Shown in pieces: positions 20,723 to 33,414 of a stretch of 64,000 nucleotides of DNA. This DNA comes from Apiosordaria backusii (lineage: Eukaryota > Ascomycota > Sordariomycetes > Sordariales > Lasiosphaeriaceae), in assembly GCA_030549205.1 (NCBI GenBank), contig JAUKTV010000018.1:1-64000 (forward strand), read 5' to 3'. The notes below the pieces were generated by a model. The model did no database searches. It saw only the letters and a list, made by a program, of their open reading frames with translations, and was not told the DNA's origin. Each line of letters begins with the position of its first letter. Position 1 is the stretch's first letter. The position numbers and the translations under genes were made by a program.

Positions 20723-23708
20723 GATTGCGCGTGTATGTTGTGAGCCCAAAGGCGAGTTGGTGTGGTATTAGGTGTCAACAGCGGCCCCCGTGTTGTTGCC
20801 CAATTACTCTCAGGCCTCGGAAACCCCCTGAAGTGTGGAAGAGACGGCCAGAGAGGGGGATGAAACACAGAAAAAATCGGGGGAAAACGGCAACGATGTG
20901 TTGGCCAGCCAGAATGCGTCGCCTATCAACAGTCGTCGTCCAAAAGCATCAGAATGCGGGAATATCTGCATGAAATGTGGAATATGTGAGCAATGAGGGA
21001 TCGCATAGGCAGTAGGAGGCACGCACCCAAATCACGAAATGCAGCTAGGTAGGCCGATGATAGGGCAGTAGGGCAGAAAGAACTCCTGACAGGCTGCCCG
21101 AGGCAGTATCAGGATGTGAAAGTTCTCTGCTGGGACGTACGAGCAGCAGAGAAGCAGAACAGGTGCACAAAATCGATGGGGCCGAGTGGCGGGCGGCCTG
21201 TCGAAGGAGAAAAAGTGAGTGGCGGCGCAACGAGACGGATGGCTGTTGTTGATAGGAGCAAGGCGGACAGGGATTCTCGGCAGCGGGGCAGTTTGCGTCG
21301 ATAACTCAAGGCCAGTCGCAGCTTCAAACCAAGGCGGTTCCTGTTCGTTTTCGAAAATGATAAATTTTTCTCGGCCGCAGTTGTATGTACAGAGAGAGAG
21401 GCTGCTGCAGGCAGTATGCAAGCTGCTGGTATCAGTCGGAGAATGCGATGCGATGCGATTGACAGACAAAACGGGATAGGCGGTGGCCTCCACGACTAAG
21501 ACCCACGAGGACAAGTCAAGTCGCACCTCCAAGCCCAAATCCAGTGCCGAGTCGAGTGGGCGTCGGGGGCGGATCTAAAATCCAGAGGACTGGTCTCCTG
21601 TGCAATGCGCAATGTGATGCACACACCTGGCTTCTTGGATTCTTCTCCTACAGGAGCGGACCTCGGACAGAGCCTGGCAGAACCTATGGGAGACTTGGTT
21701 TGTTGTCCAGAAGCGGCTGGGATTGCTCGAGGTGCTTGATGTGCTGGCGCTGCTTCAAGGGGCCCAGCCAATTGCGCGTGGAGTCTGGGGTCGGTGGTGC
21801 AGCGAGGTGCAGACAAGCTTGCGACGGGACGGCGGAGCGACGAGACAGACGAGGCTGCTGCGGAGTCGAGGGGGAGAAGTTGAGCAAAAAGCGCAGACCA
21901 GCCGTTAACGGCGCTGGTTCCACGGTCCACCACACTTTCTTGCCCTCTCGCAACGTCCCAAGGGAACACAAGAGTATGAATATTCTACCGAGCAGTGTAC
22001 AACAAGATCGATGGTGAGAGATGAAGATGTTTGAGAGAAAACTGGCAGCATGGGAGTTTGTTGGCATTGGTTCCGCTGCCAAGGATATCGGCAGGCCTGA
22101 CCACCAAGTGAGCAGGGCCCGACTGGGTGCTGGGTGACGGGACGGGGGCTGGGGGTTTATCGGATGGGCCCCACTGGTGACGGTTGGGCGATCTCGTCTC
22201 ACGCCCACGTTCAACTTCAACATGTCCCAAACCTGGAACAGCAACGGCCCCACCGTCGTCACCGCCTAAAAGGTGTCGCTCACCCAATCTGGACGATATC
22301 ACCAATAGTCTTGGGGGGAAAGCTGATAAATAATGTTTGTGTCTTGCTCCCTTGCTTCAGTCCCTTTCGTTTGCAACAACTCTACATCTCGAAGCTCTTG
22401 TTGGACCGGTCCAGCTGAGGCTACCCGGAAGTCCCGCCATTGCCGCCGCCCAATCTTGCCAATCTCGGTGCGGGAATGGCTTAAGGTTTCACAGGACACG
22501 AGGATAGACCAGGTAGGGCTACTTTGCCTTGATTGCTTTGATCCAACCATCATGAAGACTTGGGAGGTATTCATAGACATGGCCCATGGTCCAAGTCACC
22601 TCCTCGAGGACTAGGTAGTCAATATTGCATGCAGTGTTCGGCGACGGTTCTGTATAACGGCATGCCTCAGTTATCATGGGGAATTAAAGTGAACTAGAAT
22701 AGTGGTTCAAAGAGCGCCTTTCACCAGTCTGTTGAAGCCGTTTTATCCGTTATGACTTTGGACTGCTCTTTATCCCACTCCCATCCATCCCGTTGAGTTC
22801 TGCTTGTCTTGGACTATAATCCAGCGAACCGATCAATGCCTGCATCGTAACTCGCCGGTGGCTTGTAATAGTAGTCTATCTGAGACTACCACTGCTCTTG
22901 ATATGTGAGAAAACAGAGCGTCGCAGTTTGATATCTGTCACATATCCTGCTCTTTGGATTTAATCACAATGCTTGGTTTTGAAGTTCCACATGCTGTGGA
23001 TAAGAAAATAGAGACTTCTACTTCGCACACAAGCATTTACCTAAGATAGTTGAGTGTTAGGTGTTGAAAGTTAGTGGATAGATCTTCAAGATGGTTCAAT
23101 AGGTATTTCTATGTAACTGAAACAAACGTTTGTCAAATATTTTCAAGACCTCTAGACTATCTTTAAAGGCCTATTCACTATCTTTCAAGACCGTTGTTGG
23201 AAGTAGCAGTCTCTATTTTCTTGTCAACGAGGTGGTCCTTCAGATAATCGATAACCTTGAGGCTCAGTATCGATAAGCTCATGGTCCGTGCACCAGCCAC
23301 ACGTCAACCCCAGACCGTAGGAGCTTGACCCAACCAATGATGCGCCCTGCAGGAACCCCTTCATCTGAATATCGCGTCGTGTGTGTTTGGAGCTCATTGT
23401 CGAATTCCCGGGAGCTGATGACAACGGGCGACCAGCAATCCGAGCTCGAAAACCGACCCCGATCCACCACGATTTCCAGAAATTGGCTTCTCGACCATCG
23501 GACTGGCGGTGGAAAGTTGTCTCGCCCGCCCGTAATTCAGCAAGCTCCAGGAACAGCAGCCACGAACCAAACGGCAACTTTAAACAAACAAAATCCCCCT
23601 CTCCGTTCCGGACGACGACGACCACGAATCCAATTCTACGATACTCAAATAGCCAAATAAAATACAGATCCTTTGCATGCTCTAAAACCCCACAAAACCC
23701 ACAGCAAC
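20723..23708. other. Divergent intergenic region upstream of the disordered protein and ARP1
   Basis: Nearly 3 kb. The part from 20,723 to about 22,600 is GC-balanced with several short overlapping open frames on both strands but no recognisable protein. About 22,620-23,230 is more AT-rich. The last 400 bp before ARP1 are CA- and pyrimidine-rich, as expected of a leader. No RNA gene was recognised. Confidence 0.45.
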
Positions 23709-25046
23709 ATGACAGACTCGCTGCACAACGTGTCGGTAGTGCTCGACAATGGATCCGGAACTATCAGGGCTGGTTTCGCAGGAGACGACGTACCCAAATG
23801 CCACTTCCCATCATGGGTAGGTAGGCCAAAACATCTCCGTGTCCTGGCCGGCGCGCTGGAGGGCGAGGTGTTTATCGGCCAGAAAGCGGCCACGGAGCTG
23901 AGGGGCTTGCTCAAGATCCGCTATCCCCTGGAACATGGTATTGTCACGGACTGGGACGACATGGAAAAGATTTGGGCATATGTATACGATGAGGGGCTGA
24001 AAACTCTTAGCGAGGAGGTAAGGTTTCTCTGTTTGTTCCTACAAAGTTACCAGGAGAGACACAATGGCTAACAATCGGACATCGATATATAGCACCCCGT
24101 CCTCCTTACCGAACCACCACTCAACCCACGGTCCAACCGCGACACCGCTGCCCAGATTCTCTTCGAGACATTCAACGTACCAGCGCTCTACACATCGATT
24201 CAGGCTGTGCTGTCTTTATACGCCAGCGGAAGGACAACGGGTGTGGTGCTTGATGCCGGTGACGGTGTGTCCCACGCCGTGCCGGTATACCAAGGCTTCA
24301 CGGTCCCCAACAGTATCAGGAGAATCGATGTTGCCGGCCGCGACGTAACCGAGCATTTGCAGACGCTGCTCCGCAAGAGCGGCTACGTTTTCCACACGAG
24401 CGCCGAGAAGGAGGTCGTCAGGCTGATAAAGGAGGCCACGAGCTATGTTGCGAAGGACCCGAAAAAGGAAGAGAAGGAGTGGGCGGCAGCCAAGCTGGAC
24501 CAGAGCAAAATCGCCGAATATGTCTTGCCAGATGGGAACAAGCTCAAGGTATGTCCCGTGTTGTGGCGTTCCCTCTCTCAAGCAGACATTGACTCTAATG
24601 GCAAAACAGATTGGAGCAGAACGTTTCCGTGCTCCGGAGATCTTGTTTGATCCCGAGATCATCGGTCTTGAATATCCGGGCATTCACCAAATAGTAGTTG
24701 ACTCGATCAACAGGACTGATCTCGACCTGCGCAAGGACTTATATATGAACATCGTTCTGTCGGGAGGCAGCACACTCACAAAAGGTTTTGGTGACAGACT
24801 TCTCAGCGAAGTACAGCGGCTGGCAGTGAAGGATATGAGGATCAAGATCTTTGCGCCCCCGGAGCGGAAGTACTCTACCTGGATTGGTGGCAGTATTTTG
24901 GCCGGATTGAGCACGTTCAGAAAGGTATGTTTGGTCTCCATGCCGCCGGAAGGAGTGGTGACAAGGCTAACAATCCAATATAGATGTGGGTCAGCATTGA
25001 CGACTGGCATGAGAACCCGGATATTATCCATACCAAGTTCGCCTAG
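23709..25046 (+). CDS. arp1: Actin-related protein Arp1 (centractin), dynactin filament subunit
   Basis: Arp1 polymerises into the short filament of dynactin, the cytoplasmic dynein activator; in Neurospora its loss gives the ropy phenotype (ro-4). Exons 23709-24017, 24093-24548, 24610-24924 and 24984-25046 give 380 residues, the expected length. The start is MTDSLHNVSVVLDNGSGT, with the actin phosphate-1 loop DNGSGTIRAGFAGDD. Other actin-fold blocks are KIRYPLEHGIVTDWDDME, LLTEPPLNPRSNRD, the second phosphate loop VVLDAGDGVSHAVPVY, and IVLSGGSTLTKGFGDRL. The end MWVSIDDWHENPDIIHTKF is typical of Arp1. The three introns (75, 61 and 59 nt) have canonical ends and restore the frame exactly. An in-frame upstream ATG at 23,673 exists, but family alignment favours 23,709. 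Confidence 0.97.
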
Positions 25047-28000
25047 TTGTGAGCAGTGTGGCCATAGGTCAAACAGAATCAGGGTGGTTTAGTGGATCGA
25101 CTGCGTGAACGACACCTTCTGGGCAAAGATACGGGACTCGCCCACACCACGTATCTCATGTCAAGTTTCGATGATGTTATGAGAATGAAGTTCTGAAAGG
25201 GGGGAGCCAGCGGAACACAGCGAAGAGGAGAAGAAGACAGCACACACAACTAAAGACGGTGTACAAATTATCCAGGAATTCCAGCAAAGTTTTGTACACA
25301 AGAAAATTAGCATTATTGTAATAGCTGGGGATACTTTGTTGGAAGGGGACTCAGCCGGAGCGGTGGAGAGGTGTGGTGGCTGCTGCTGAAGTTTCCGTTG
25401 ATTGATAGGTTTTAGTGGACGTACATATATTATTAAAGAAGAACAGGTGGTGGTAGCAAGGCGTAGAAGGGTGGAGGAAGGGAGCGAGGTGGAAAAGAAA
25501 ATGAATGATACCCTTTTTTCTAACCGCCTTCTTGCCCACAAAAACTGTTCTCTCTCGAGGTCGTAAGGCTGCTCAGGCCCAGCAAACCTTGTTGGTGTAC
25601 TTCATTTGCTTTGAGACCCGGTGGTCGACTCAGCCCAACACCACCGCCTTCATGATCTATAAGCATCATCTTCAAGACCCTACCTCGATTAACTCACGCT
25701 ACTTGCCCCCATTACGTATAAGCAACTCTAAGAACGAACATATCTATCTACCTAAAGTCAGTCTGAGTAGTCCAGCCAAGCACCATCTTCAAATCCACCT
25801 TGCCTGCCAGAGATACTTGAAGATCACAGCTGGTACTTCAGGCCGCACCTACTTCCCCGACGACGTGAGTCAAAGGGTCAAGAAGCACGCCGAGGATCCA
25901 ACCGTATATCTTGACACCTCCCCAACACCCGTATAGAGACTATCGAAGAGGTGTATGCATTTCGATTCAATTCTAGCACTTACCCAGTTCTCTGTCTAGG
26001 GCTGCCAGGCCCTCTCTCTTGACCCATCAAGCTCTCTAGAGTTCTACGCCTGTCGAGCTCTTCTTGTAGCTCTATCAAGTTCTCCTTACAGTCTCGATCA
26101 ATTTGTCCACGGCCTGCTGCCGTATCCAAGAAACTGGAAAACATGTGAGAATATCAGCGTGCACAATGAGAGGCTTGGACAAGAGAACGAGAGGAAGCAA
26201 GCCATTCGTAAGGTAGCGTAGTAGAAAGAATACCATACCAGTCAAGACATGACGAAACTAAGGTAGGTAACAAGCACAATATACTGCACTCTCTCATTAC
26301 TTACTACCTCTGGCTTTTCGTCCCGTTTGAGAATACGGAAATTGGATACACCTTTCTCGATGTAGCGTTGGTATGTACATTGGAATAACGAAGACGTAAA
26401 AAGGGGGGTGGTGGCTAACCTTTGATAGAGCCGTTTTGATGCTGTGTGTGGGAGAGGGATGAGTTTACCATGATATAGTATCAGAGTATGCGTGATATAT
26501 TCAGAGTGCCTGCTAAGAGGTAATATGCTTCCAAGTTTCTAGCATGCTGTTGATAAAAGGATACAGGTTTTCTCACGATCTACCACATGCGTTCAACATC
26601 TCCTCAACACTTATACAAACTATCAAACACGGCCTTTTAACGTTAATCAAAATATCTACCGAGTTGTACTCCTACATCTGTCAAGATTTGCTTCTTGGGA
26701 TGTGTAAGGCAATATAACGGTGTGTGTTGTCTAACTCAATGGCTGCTATTTAGTAAGTGTGAGCTTTGTAAAAAGATGTCTTGATAAATCTATCTGCGGT
26801 GTTATTAGGGACTAGGAATTCTTATTCCTTACCTTTGTTTTATGCCTGCTGAATGTGTCGTGTCGAAAGGCAAGGAAAGGGCGGTGATGGACAATGATCT
26901 GTGATACCACTGACCCCCTGAGACTACTTACCTGTGCCCTCAGGCAAACATTAACAAACAAACAAGCTAGGTACCTGAGTACCGCATGCGTATCCTTTCT
27001 TTCCACCAGTTCTTCACATCGAAGGATCCTAACCATTCAGCTAAAGTACTTCTCTTCGAAAGTGTGACCGTCAGCACAACTTGTTAGACACCGTCCATAA
27101 TTCCTAAATCTGTTGCGGCATGTCTACCCGTCGAGAAAGTTTCCTCACAAGTACCTTGCACAGTTTTCCCAAAAGGGATCCCGACAGTTCGGGTCAAGTG
27201 AGGGAGACGCGGGCACTACGGAAGCAGGAAGGGAGTATCTTCCTTTGTCTGCTCTGGTGGCGTAGTGAGAATCTTGCTGTACACGTGGGAGCATGCGCAC
27301 AAAGAACTGAGCGGCAGAAATCGCACGCAATTTTCGCAGTCCATTCTGATGGGATGAGTGTTGAGAGAGGTAGACACGGAGAGGTGTAGACATCAATCCT
27401 GGGTCGGGATAGAGACGATGAGTGGCAAACATCACAATCATACACATTATGTCCAAGAATAGTATGGCAGTCAAAATACTGCTCAATTATATAGCCCATT
27501 ATCAATGGGAGCAAAAGCCAGTAAATAACAATAATCCTCCACACTCGTCCTTCAAAATCGCTCAGGGGGTTATATTGATTCGCATTCCATCCCAAAAACA
27601 TATCAAATCAAGAAACCGGTATGCACCAGAAAGAAACCACCTTTTTCCATTATTATTTTTGCTCCTGTTCCCGTCCAATTCCCCTAGCTCCTTTTTTGCT
27701 GTAACCGAGAATGAAGTCTGATTTCCCGCCCATTGGTGCCGGTCAGTAAATGCCGATGGTGTGAGGTGTTTGTTGTGTTGGCGCTCAGCTGTGTGGAGTT
27801 CTGAAGTTTTTGAGTTGGAGACTGGCGCCCCCTTTTTGAGTTTACTCCACATCCAACGCCAACAAACGTCCGGCCGCGCCAAATCCACCAAAAAGGTCGG
27901 TTCGTCTGATGACAGAATTCATGTTGGCGAGAAAAAAAGATTGCTGAGAACTTTTCGGTCTCGTGGCTTTTGTTGGTGTCCTTCTGAGGCCCCTGCCCTC

Positions 28001-28194
28001 CAATCCGTAACATGACAAGAAAAAAAAAGAAAACTTTTGATATCCCCTTCCCCATTCATAACCCTTCGTGACCAAGTGGTGATGTGCTTCTCCAGAACGC
28101 CGTGCTGTGTTTGCAAAGTTGCTGTGGTATAATATAGACAAATGAAACGGAAGCAAGCAGTGAGTCGTCAACGACTAGTCAGGACATAGTCGAC
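25047..28194. other. Long gene-poor tail-to-tail interval
   Basis: 3.1 kb between the 3' ends of ARP1 and the Par32-like gene, much longer than needed for two 3' UTRs. The longest open frame (25,505-25,936, +, 143 codons) resembles nothing I recognise. The stretch 25,950-27,100 is moderately AT-rich with stops in all frames and lacks the heavy TA bias of the RIP block. No tRNA or array seen. A noncoding transcript or an eroded gene is possible but not shown. Confidence 0.4.
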
Positions 28195-28629
28195 TTAGTG
28201 GCTGATGCTGCTGATGCGGCCCCAGAAGCCGGATTTGGCGCTGCCGTTGGTGCTGTTGGAGTCCCTCCTGCTGAGCTCAGTGGAATTCTTCTTGGTGGAG
28301 GAGGAGACAGTGCTGAAGATATTGCCCGCACCGCCGCGGCCGACGTGGCTGAAGGTGGCAGCCTTCTCGCGGACCTCAGCGCGGGTGAACTCCTCGTCGA
28401 AGGACATGACAGGGCGCTCGGCGGAGGCATGGGCGTTACCGGCCCCCCCACGGCCGGAGTAGAAGCGGCCGGTGCTGGTGGGAGCGGTATGGGCGGGGGT
28501 CGGGATACCGGAGGGAGCGGTAGTCTGAGGAGCACGGAAGAAGTTGCCGGCCCCACCACGACCGGAGTGAGTGTAGCTGTTCTTAGCAACGGTGGGGTGA
28601 GGCTCGGTGATGGTGTAGAGAGAAGGCAT
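28195..28629 (-). CDS. DUF3602 / Par32-like protein with three GRGGAGN motifs
   Basis: Single-exon, 144 residues from MPSLYTITEPHPT. Three copies of GRGGAGN at residues 23-29, 59-65 and 97-103, spaced 36 and 38 residues apart, define the fungal DUF3602 family (Pfam PF12223). The best studied member I know is yeast Par32/Amu1, a TORC1-controlled phosphoprotein that inhibits ammonium transporters, with GRGG-type repeats proposed to act like PII loops. Between repeats are Pro/Thr/Ser linkers, and a Ser/Asn-rich C-terminus ends SGFWGRISSISH. No membrane segment. The frame stays open upstream to an ATG at 28,746 (39 extra residues), but that stretch looks like a leader (AC-rich just before the chosen ATG). 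Transfer of function from yeast is inference. Confidence 0.85.
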   Translation of the reverse strand: MPSLYTITEPHPTVAKNSYTHSGRGGAGNFFRAPQTTAPSGIPTPAHTAPTSTGRFYSGRGGAGNAHASAERPVMSFDEEFTRAEVREKAATFSHVGRGGAGNIFSTVSSSTKKNSTELSRRDSNSTNGSAKSGFWGRISSISH

Positions 28630-31600
28630 TTTGTCGGTTGTGTGTTGTGAAGGACAGAAGTTGTTGTGTTGAGTTTGTTGTGTGAATTTGATGAGAGTGT
28701 TACTCAGATATGAGAGTGAGAGCAGAAAGCTTGGAGCTTTGGGCAATACGCCTTTTGATGATTTGTGGTGAGAAGTGCAGTTCGAGATATCCTTCGGTCA
28801 AAAGATGGGCAGACAAAGGAGAGGTATTATACTCGATGCAGGGAAAGTGCCTTGTGTGTAAGTGAAATTGCCAAGCATGGGCCAAGGGGCATCGGCAACG
28901 CCCCCCTTTGACAGATGGAGACGGGAAACGGGAAACAAAACTTTTCCCCAAGGAGCCCTCCAAGATTCCAGCCAAACAAAGCTCCAGTTCCGTAGCACGA
29001 GTTCTGGGTGGAAAGCCGCATGATCATGGTACCCTGGCGCTAGCCGCCTGGAAGCAGAGCGAAAAAAGAGTACAAGGCTGGTACTTTGGGACCCAAAGCC
29101 CTTTGTTCCAACGGCCGATTGGTGCCATGGGAAAATTTTCCAGGGAAAAGACGCAAGAGCTTCAGTGAGATGGCCTCTTCTGGCATGGCTCTTTCATCAT
29201 TTGGAATATTCTTGAATACCACCGGATCTCGTCAGAGTCTTCGGTGATTCGGTCTTCTGGAGCTTAGAGCTGATGACAGAGTCAGAGAGACGCAACCCAA
29301 TGCCTTACTTTGGTAGTTTTGGAACATCTCTCAAACATTGACTGGCTGAGGGTGACTCGTCCTTTCATGGAGATGCACCAAAATGCCCGACCCCTTTTGG
29401 TGGATCGATGGTTCGGCCTCAAGGGAGCCGCGACCCACTGCCCTGAGGGGAGCCCAGACGCCTGGAATTGGCGATGTTAGCGATTGCGTCAGGTGTTGCG
29501 GTGGACACGCCCAGGGCAGGCTTACAGGCTGTGCCCCAGCACGTACGGGGCTGAAAATTTGCTGCCGAGAGTCCACTAGAGCTTTCTGTTAGGTTATGAA
29601 AACTCACTTGGCAGTCACGAGGGGCGCTATGGTGTTATTTGTTACGAAATGATTACCCCATAGCAAGGCCCCTTGCCAGGTACCTTTTTGCAGGAAGCGC
29701 GCGGCAAACGGTACTTGGCTGGGCTGGACAGCCCTGCAAGGGACGGTGACAACTTTGTTGTCGACAAACATTCCATGGTCTTGCGAGTCTTGTGCGACCA
29801 CCTGTTTTCACCATCTCCGGCCGCGAAGAGGGGGAACATGCAGTGACATGAGACGACAATGCCTTGCACCATCTCACGTCACACTCCTCTGTGAATCGCT
29901 CGCCGCCCGGCGGCATTCGTCGTCATGAGGGCGACTCCGGCCCGGCCAAGAGGCGGTCAACATCACGGCCACGGTTCTGAAAAAGATAGATCGATGATGC
30001 TTCGTCAAGAGAGAATTTTAAGGTCGCGTGGTCCACACTGGACCTGGATGAAGCTTGGCTGCCAAAAGGCCCAAAACAGGGACCAAATTGGCACGTCCAC
30101 TCTGGTAGGTTTGTACTGTACAGTAGATTCGCTGCCAAACAAAAAGCTTTTCGGCAATTTGGCCGTGGCCAGGTCCCCCAGCAGAGAGTCGGCTAATGAT
30201 CGGTCGGCCCCGGATTTTCAAGGATCTTGGAGCCTCCCGTTCGCTGGTGCCCGCGATCCCCGTCACGACAGGCATCCCCGCATTTTCAACTCTGCGCTTG
30301 CCGCACGGCGTCTCGTTCCCCCGCATGGCATTGAATTCCAGAAAGAAGTTCTTGATCAAGCTTCGACTATCCTTTGACGAATGAAAGTCTATTCTTACGC
30401 CTTGGAGACAATTTGGAGAACCCCCTCTCGTTCGTCCCTTCGCTCACGAGTTCACATCAGAAGGACTCCATCTGGTCTTCTGATCACCGTGAGCTGGGCA
30501 ATGCAACAATTCACACCAGCTCAGCTCTCGATTTCTCATTCGACAGTCGCCCGGCATCTTTTTTCCTCCTCGAGAAGTCGATGGAAGGCGACGGCGAACT
30601 TGTGGCTTAGGCACTGGGCGGTCATGGCGGTTGACACCGGCTGAAGCCGCAATCAACTTCACAGCCACTGTGGAGTTTTTCTTCAGCTCAGCTCTCTCAG
30701 TGGCCTCGCCCTTGGCCAAGCGCCCGCCCCTGAACCTGTGGCTGTCATCTGACGTACAGATATTTTCACGTGCTGCGTCAATCACTTCAACTTCTTTCCA
30801 GAAACTCGCCAACAGTTTTTGATTGGCCCTGGCATGCTACTCTGTAGTGTACATTGAGACTCACATTACCATGTGACGTTGAGTAACTGTTGATGCCGGA
30901 GAGTGTAGAGTGTACGGATAGACACAGTGAATAATGTAATAAGCCCTGAGTGAGGAAGATACAGACTCTAATCTGGGGCAGTCTATCAACAATGTACCCA
31001 GCGACGGCAGGCTATCTGGGCATTGGGGTTACCTAAGTAGGGAATCCGAAGTTCAAGGGTTGATGTTCACCCTCTTTGGGGTCACGGAGGTCGGGACGAA
31101 GGTCATATGGCTCGGGCCGAAGTTCACAGACTCGCCCATCGGGCCGTTCCCCATGGCAGGCTTGGATCGCAACGGCACCGTTGGACGCTAGCATGAGGCT
31201 CATGCACTACAGGCAATGGGATAATATACAGCATATACTCATACGAACAATACACTACCTTTGTCCAAGCATCATGTGTTCGATACCAGGCCACTCTCTC
31301 CCAGGATGTTGGTTTTGTCCATCTCGAAGAGCTATATCTACACAAGGGACATCGCTTCGGCCCCTTTTTTTCATCACGTAACAAAATGCATTCTTCGTTA
31401 ATACCCTGTCAACATCGGGGGTGGAATTTATTGCCCACGGGTACCACGATGCCTGAATGTTCAGTTTGGTTGGACATACGCCTATCAACCTCGACTCCAT
31501 TACGAGCAAGCCACCACGAGTCCTAAGAGGGACATTGTTGTCAGATGCCACTCGGTTACAACAGAGCCTCGAGAACTCTAATAATTTTTGGCTGCGGTCA

Positions 31601-32001
31601 GTTCTCGGAGGCAGAGACCATCTCTTGGGCAAGGTGGATATGTAGGCAGCAGAATGGGTATCTCATTCGCTCTCAACAAGTGGTTGGGAATGGGGCGGGC
31701 TTATCCACGATAACCTCCACGATGGCGTTGAGAAGGTTGCCAACATCGGCGCCGAACCTTTGAAACACAATGGTTTGCTCGAGAGTTTATTTCTGTGATT
31801 TTTCTAAATATAAAATGTTGAGAAGTTCTGTTCTTGCTGCGTTTCCAGTTCTTGTCTTCCTTCATCCACTCACACAAGCAAATCTCGACAACACCATTCC
31901 CAGCAGCTCGAACTAAGCTCATCTTGACAATCTCCATCGAATCGATTTCAAGGTTCATCTACAACCAACTTCAAAAGTCACTCACCGCCAAGCAGTTCGC
32001 C
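28630..32001. other. Divergent intergenic region, Par32-like / unassigned protein
   Basis: 3.4 kb between two divergently transcribed starts. Many short open frames overlap on both strands (for example 29,600-30,800), but none has conserved domain features, codon bias or plausible splice chains. Pyrimidine-rich sequence at 31,840-32,000 looks like the leader of the downstream gene. Nothing else recognised. Confidence 0.4.
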
Positions 32002-33414
32002 ATGTGCACAGGCAGCAACTGTTGCAACCCCCATCTCAGCGGCGAGGGCAGCAGCAGCAGCAGCACTCAAACCCGCACCGCCACATCATCACCACCTCCC
32101 CTTCCCCCTCCAATGATCGAACACGTTATAACCCTCTGCCCCCTAATCGACGCCACCCCGCCCGAGACCTCATCACCAGGCCTCCCAGGCCCCCCAGTCG
32201 CGCCTGAGTATTCCTGCATCCACGCCCACTTCACCTTGGCCGGAGTCTCCCCAAGCTGCACCCAAGGCCCGTCCGGCTGCCAATATGATGCTGGTCAGAA
32301 AAAAGACAAAGGAAAACAAAAAGAGACCCTCTTGTCACTCGCCCAGCAGCAAAACAAAAAACCTAAAACAGCCATGGAGATGATCCCCATCTGGCACCAG
32401 CCCGACCACTCCTCCCTTCTCACCGTTTCCCAATCCAACGGAAACGGTTACCCCTACCCAGGTGACATCGGGTTCATCCCCTGGCTAAACAGCCTCATAA
32501 TCTGGTATGACACCTATAATCCCGTCGGCCTCCTCGGTCTTTCCCGCAGCAAGATCTGCGACGCCATCTTCCACGACACCGGGCTGGGGGCATTAAGGCA
32601 GGACACCCTCCGCCGTCACTGGGAGGAAAAGATCAGACTGTATCGCTGCAGAGAGTGCAACAAGAAATGGGAGGCGTGCGTGCACCGATCCAAAGCCCCG
32701 AGAACGGGGGGTACGGGGTCGTGGTTCGGGATGAGCGACGACCCTGTGGAGCTGATGGATGATTTGCTGGTTTGCTTTGGCCCGCCCAAGCAGAGCGAAA
32801 CTGATCACGATTGGGGGAGGGTGCCGCGGATGGAGTTTGCAAATCTGGAGGAGTACGAGAATTGGTTGTGGGATATGAAGGAACACTGCCGTGTGGAGTT
32901 TGGGGGCGGTAGTGTTCAGGGGAATGTGTTCGAGATTATGTGGGCGTTGTTTGAGGAGTATCTTTCCACGTTGGAGCGGGGGATTGAAAATGTGGATAGG
33001 GAAAGGCTAGAGGCGTTTTATCAGAGGGTGGTGGAGAGCGGGGAGAAGTATGAAGATGGGAAAGGGGTGGTGTGGTTTGTGAAGGATCAGATTGAGAAGA
33101 AGAAGAAGAGGGAGAGGTTGGGGACGAGGAAGCGCAGCAGGGAGATGTTTGAGCAGAGCTGTGAGGAGGATGTGGGAATGGGCGACCTCGATCCAGTCGT
33201 CACGCAAAATTATGAATTTGAGATTGTGGATGCGACTGCGATCGATGATCATTACAGCGGGAGCGTGTCATCCCCGAAAAAAGTAAAGGGAAATCCAACA
33301 GAGGAAGATGACCAGGTGGCGTTGGCTAATGCCCTTATGGCACAAGAGCTTCTGAGGCGACTTGATGACTATGACATGAGCCAGACGCGGCTCCAAGACG
33401 AGCATGAATTTTGA
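32002..33414 (+). CDS. Hypothetical protein, family not recognised
   Basis: Single exon, 470 residues from MCTGSNCCNPHLSGEGSS. The upstream in-frame ATG at 31,834 adds 56 residues that look like translated leader (pyrimidine-rich, no conservation cues), so 32,002 is preferred. The N-terminus is Cys-, Ser- and Pro-rich and low complexity (about 1-120). A more ordered core (about 125-260) contains GDIGFIPWLNSLIIWYD, LGLSRSKICDAIFHDTGLG and HWEEKIRLYRCRECNKKWEAC; CxxC plus a later C could form a small metal-binding site. The C-terminal half is helical and charged, with a basic KKKKRERLGTRKRSREMFE segment that could be nuclear-targeting. No function assigned. Coding likelihood rests on length, composition and the absence of stops. 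Confidence 0.7.
   Translation: MCTGSNCCNPHLSGEGSSSSSTQTRTATSSPPPLPPPMIEHVITLCPLIDATPPETSSPGLPGPPVAPEYSCIHAHFTLAGVSPSCTQGPSGCQYDAGQKKDKGKQKETLLSLAQQQNKKPKTAMEMIPIWHQPDHSSLLTVSQSNGNGYPYPGDIGFIPWLNSLIIWYDTYNPVGLLGLSRSKICDAIFHDTGLGALRQDTLRRHWEEKIRLYRCRECNKKWEACVHRSKAPRTGGTGSWFGMSDDPVELMDDLLVCFGPPKQSETDHDWGRVPRMEFANLEEYENWLWDMKEHCRVEFGGGSVQGNVFEIMWALFEEYLSTLERGIENVDRERLEAFYQRVVESGEKYEDGKGVVWFVKDQIEKKKKRERLGTRKRSREMFEQSCEEDVGMGDLDPVVTQNYEFEIVDATAIDDHYSGSVSSPKKVKGNPTEEDDQVALANALMAQELLRRLDDYDMSQTRLQDEHEF

Noticed and set aside
21032..22580. Several overlapping open frames of 60-190 codons on both strands upstream of ARP1.
   Set aside because: They overlap in several frames, are Arg/Ser/Pro-rich as expected of GC-balanced noncoding DNA, and show no conserved motifs.
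25505..25936. 143-codon open frame (+) in the ARP1/Par32-like interval.
   Set aside because: No recognisable domain, no splice context and unremarkable composition; mentioned only as the best candidate in an empty interval.
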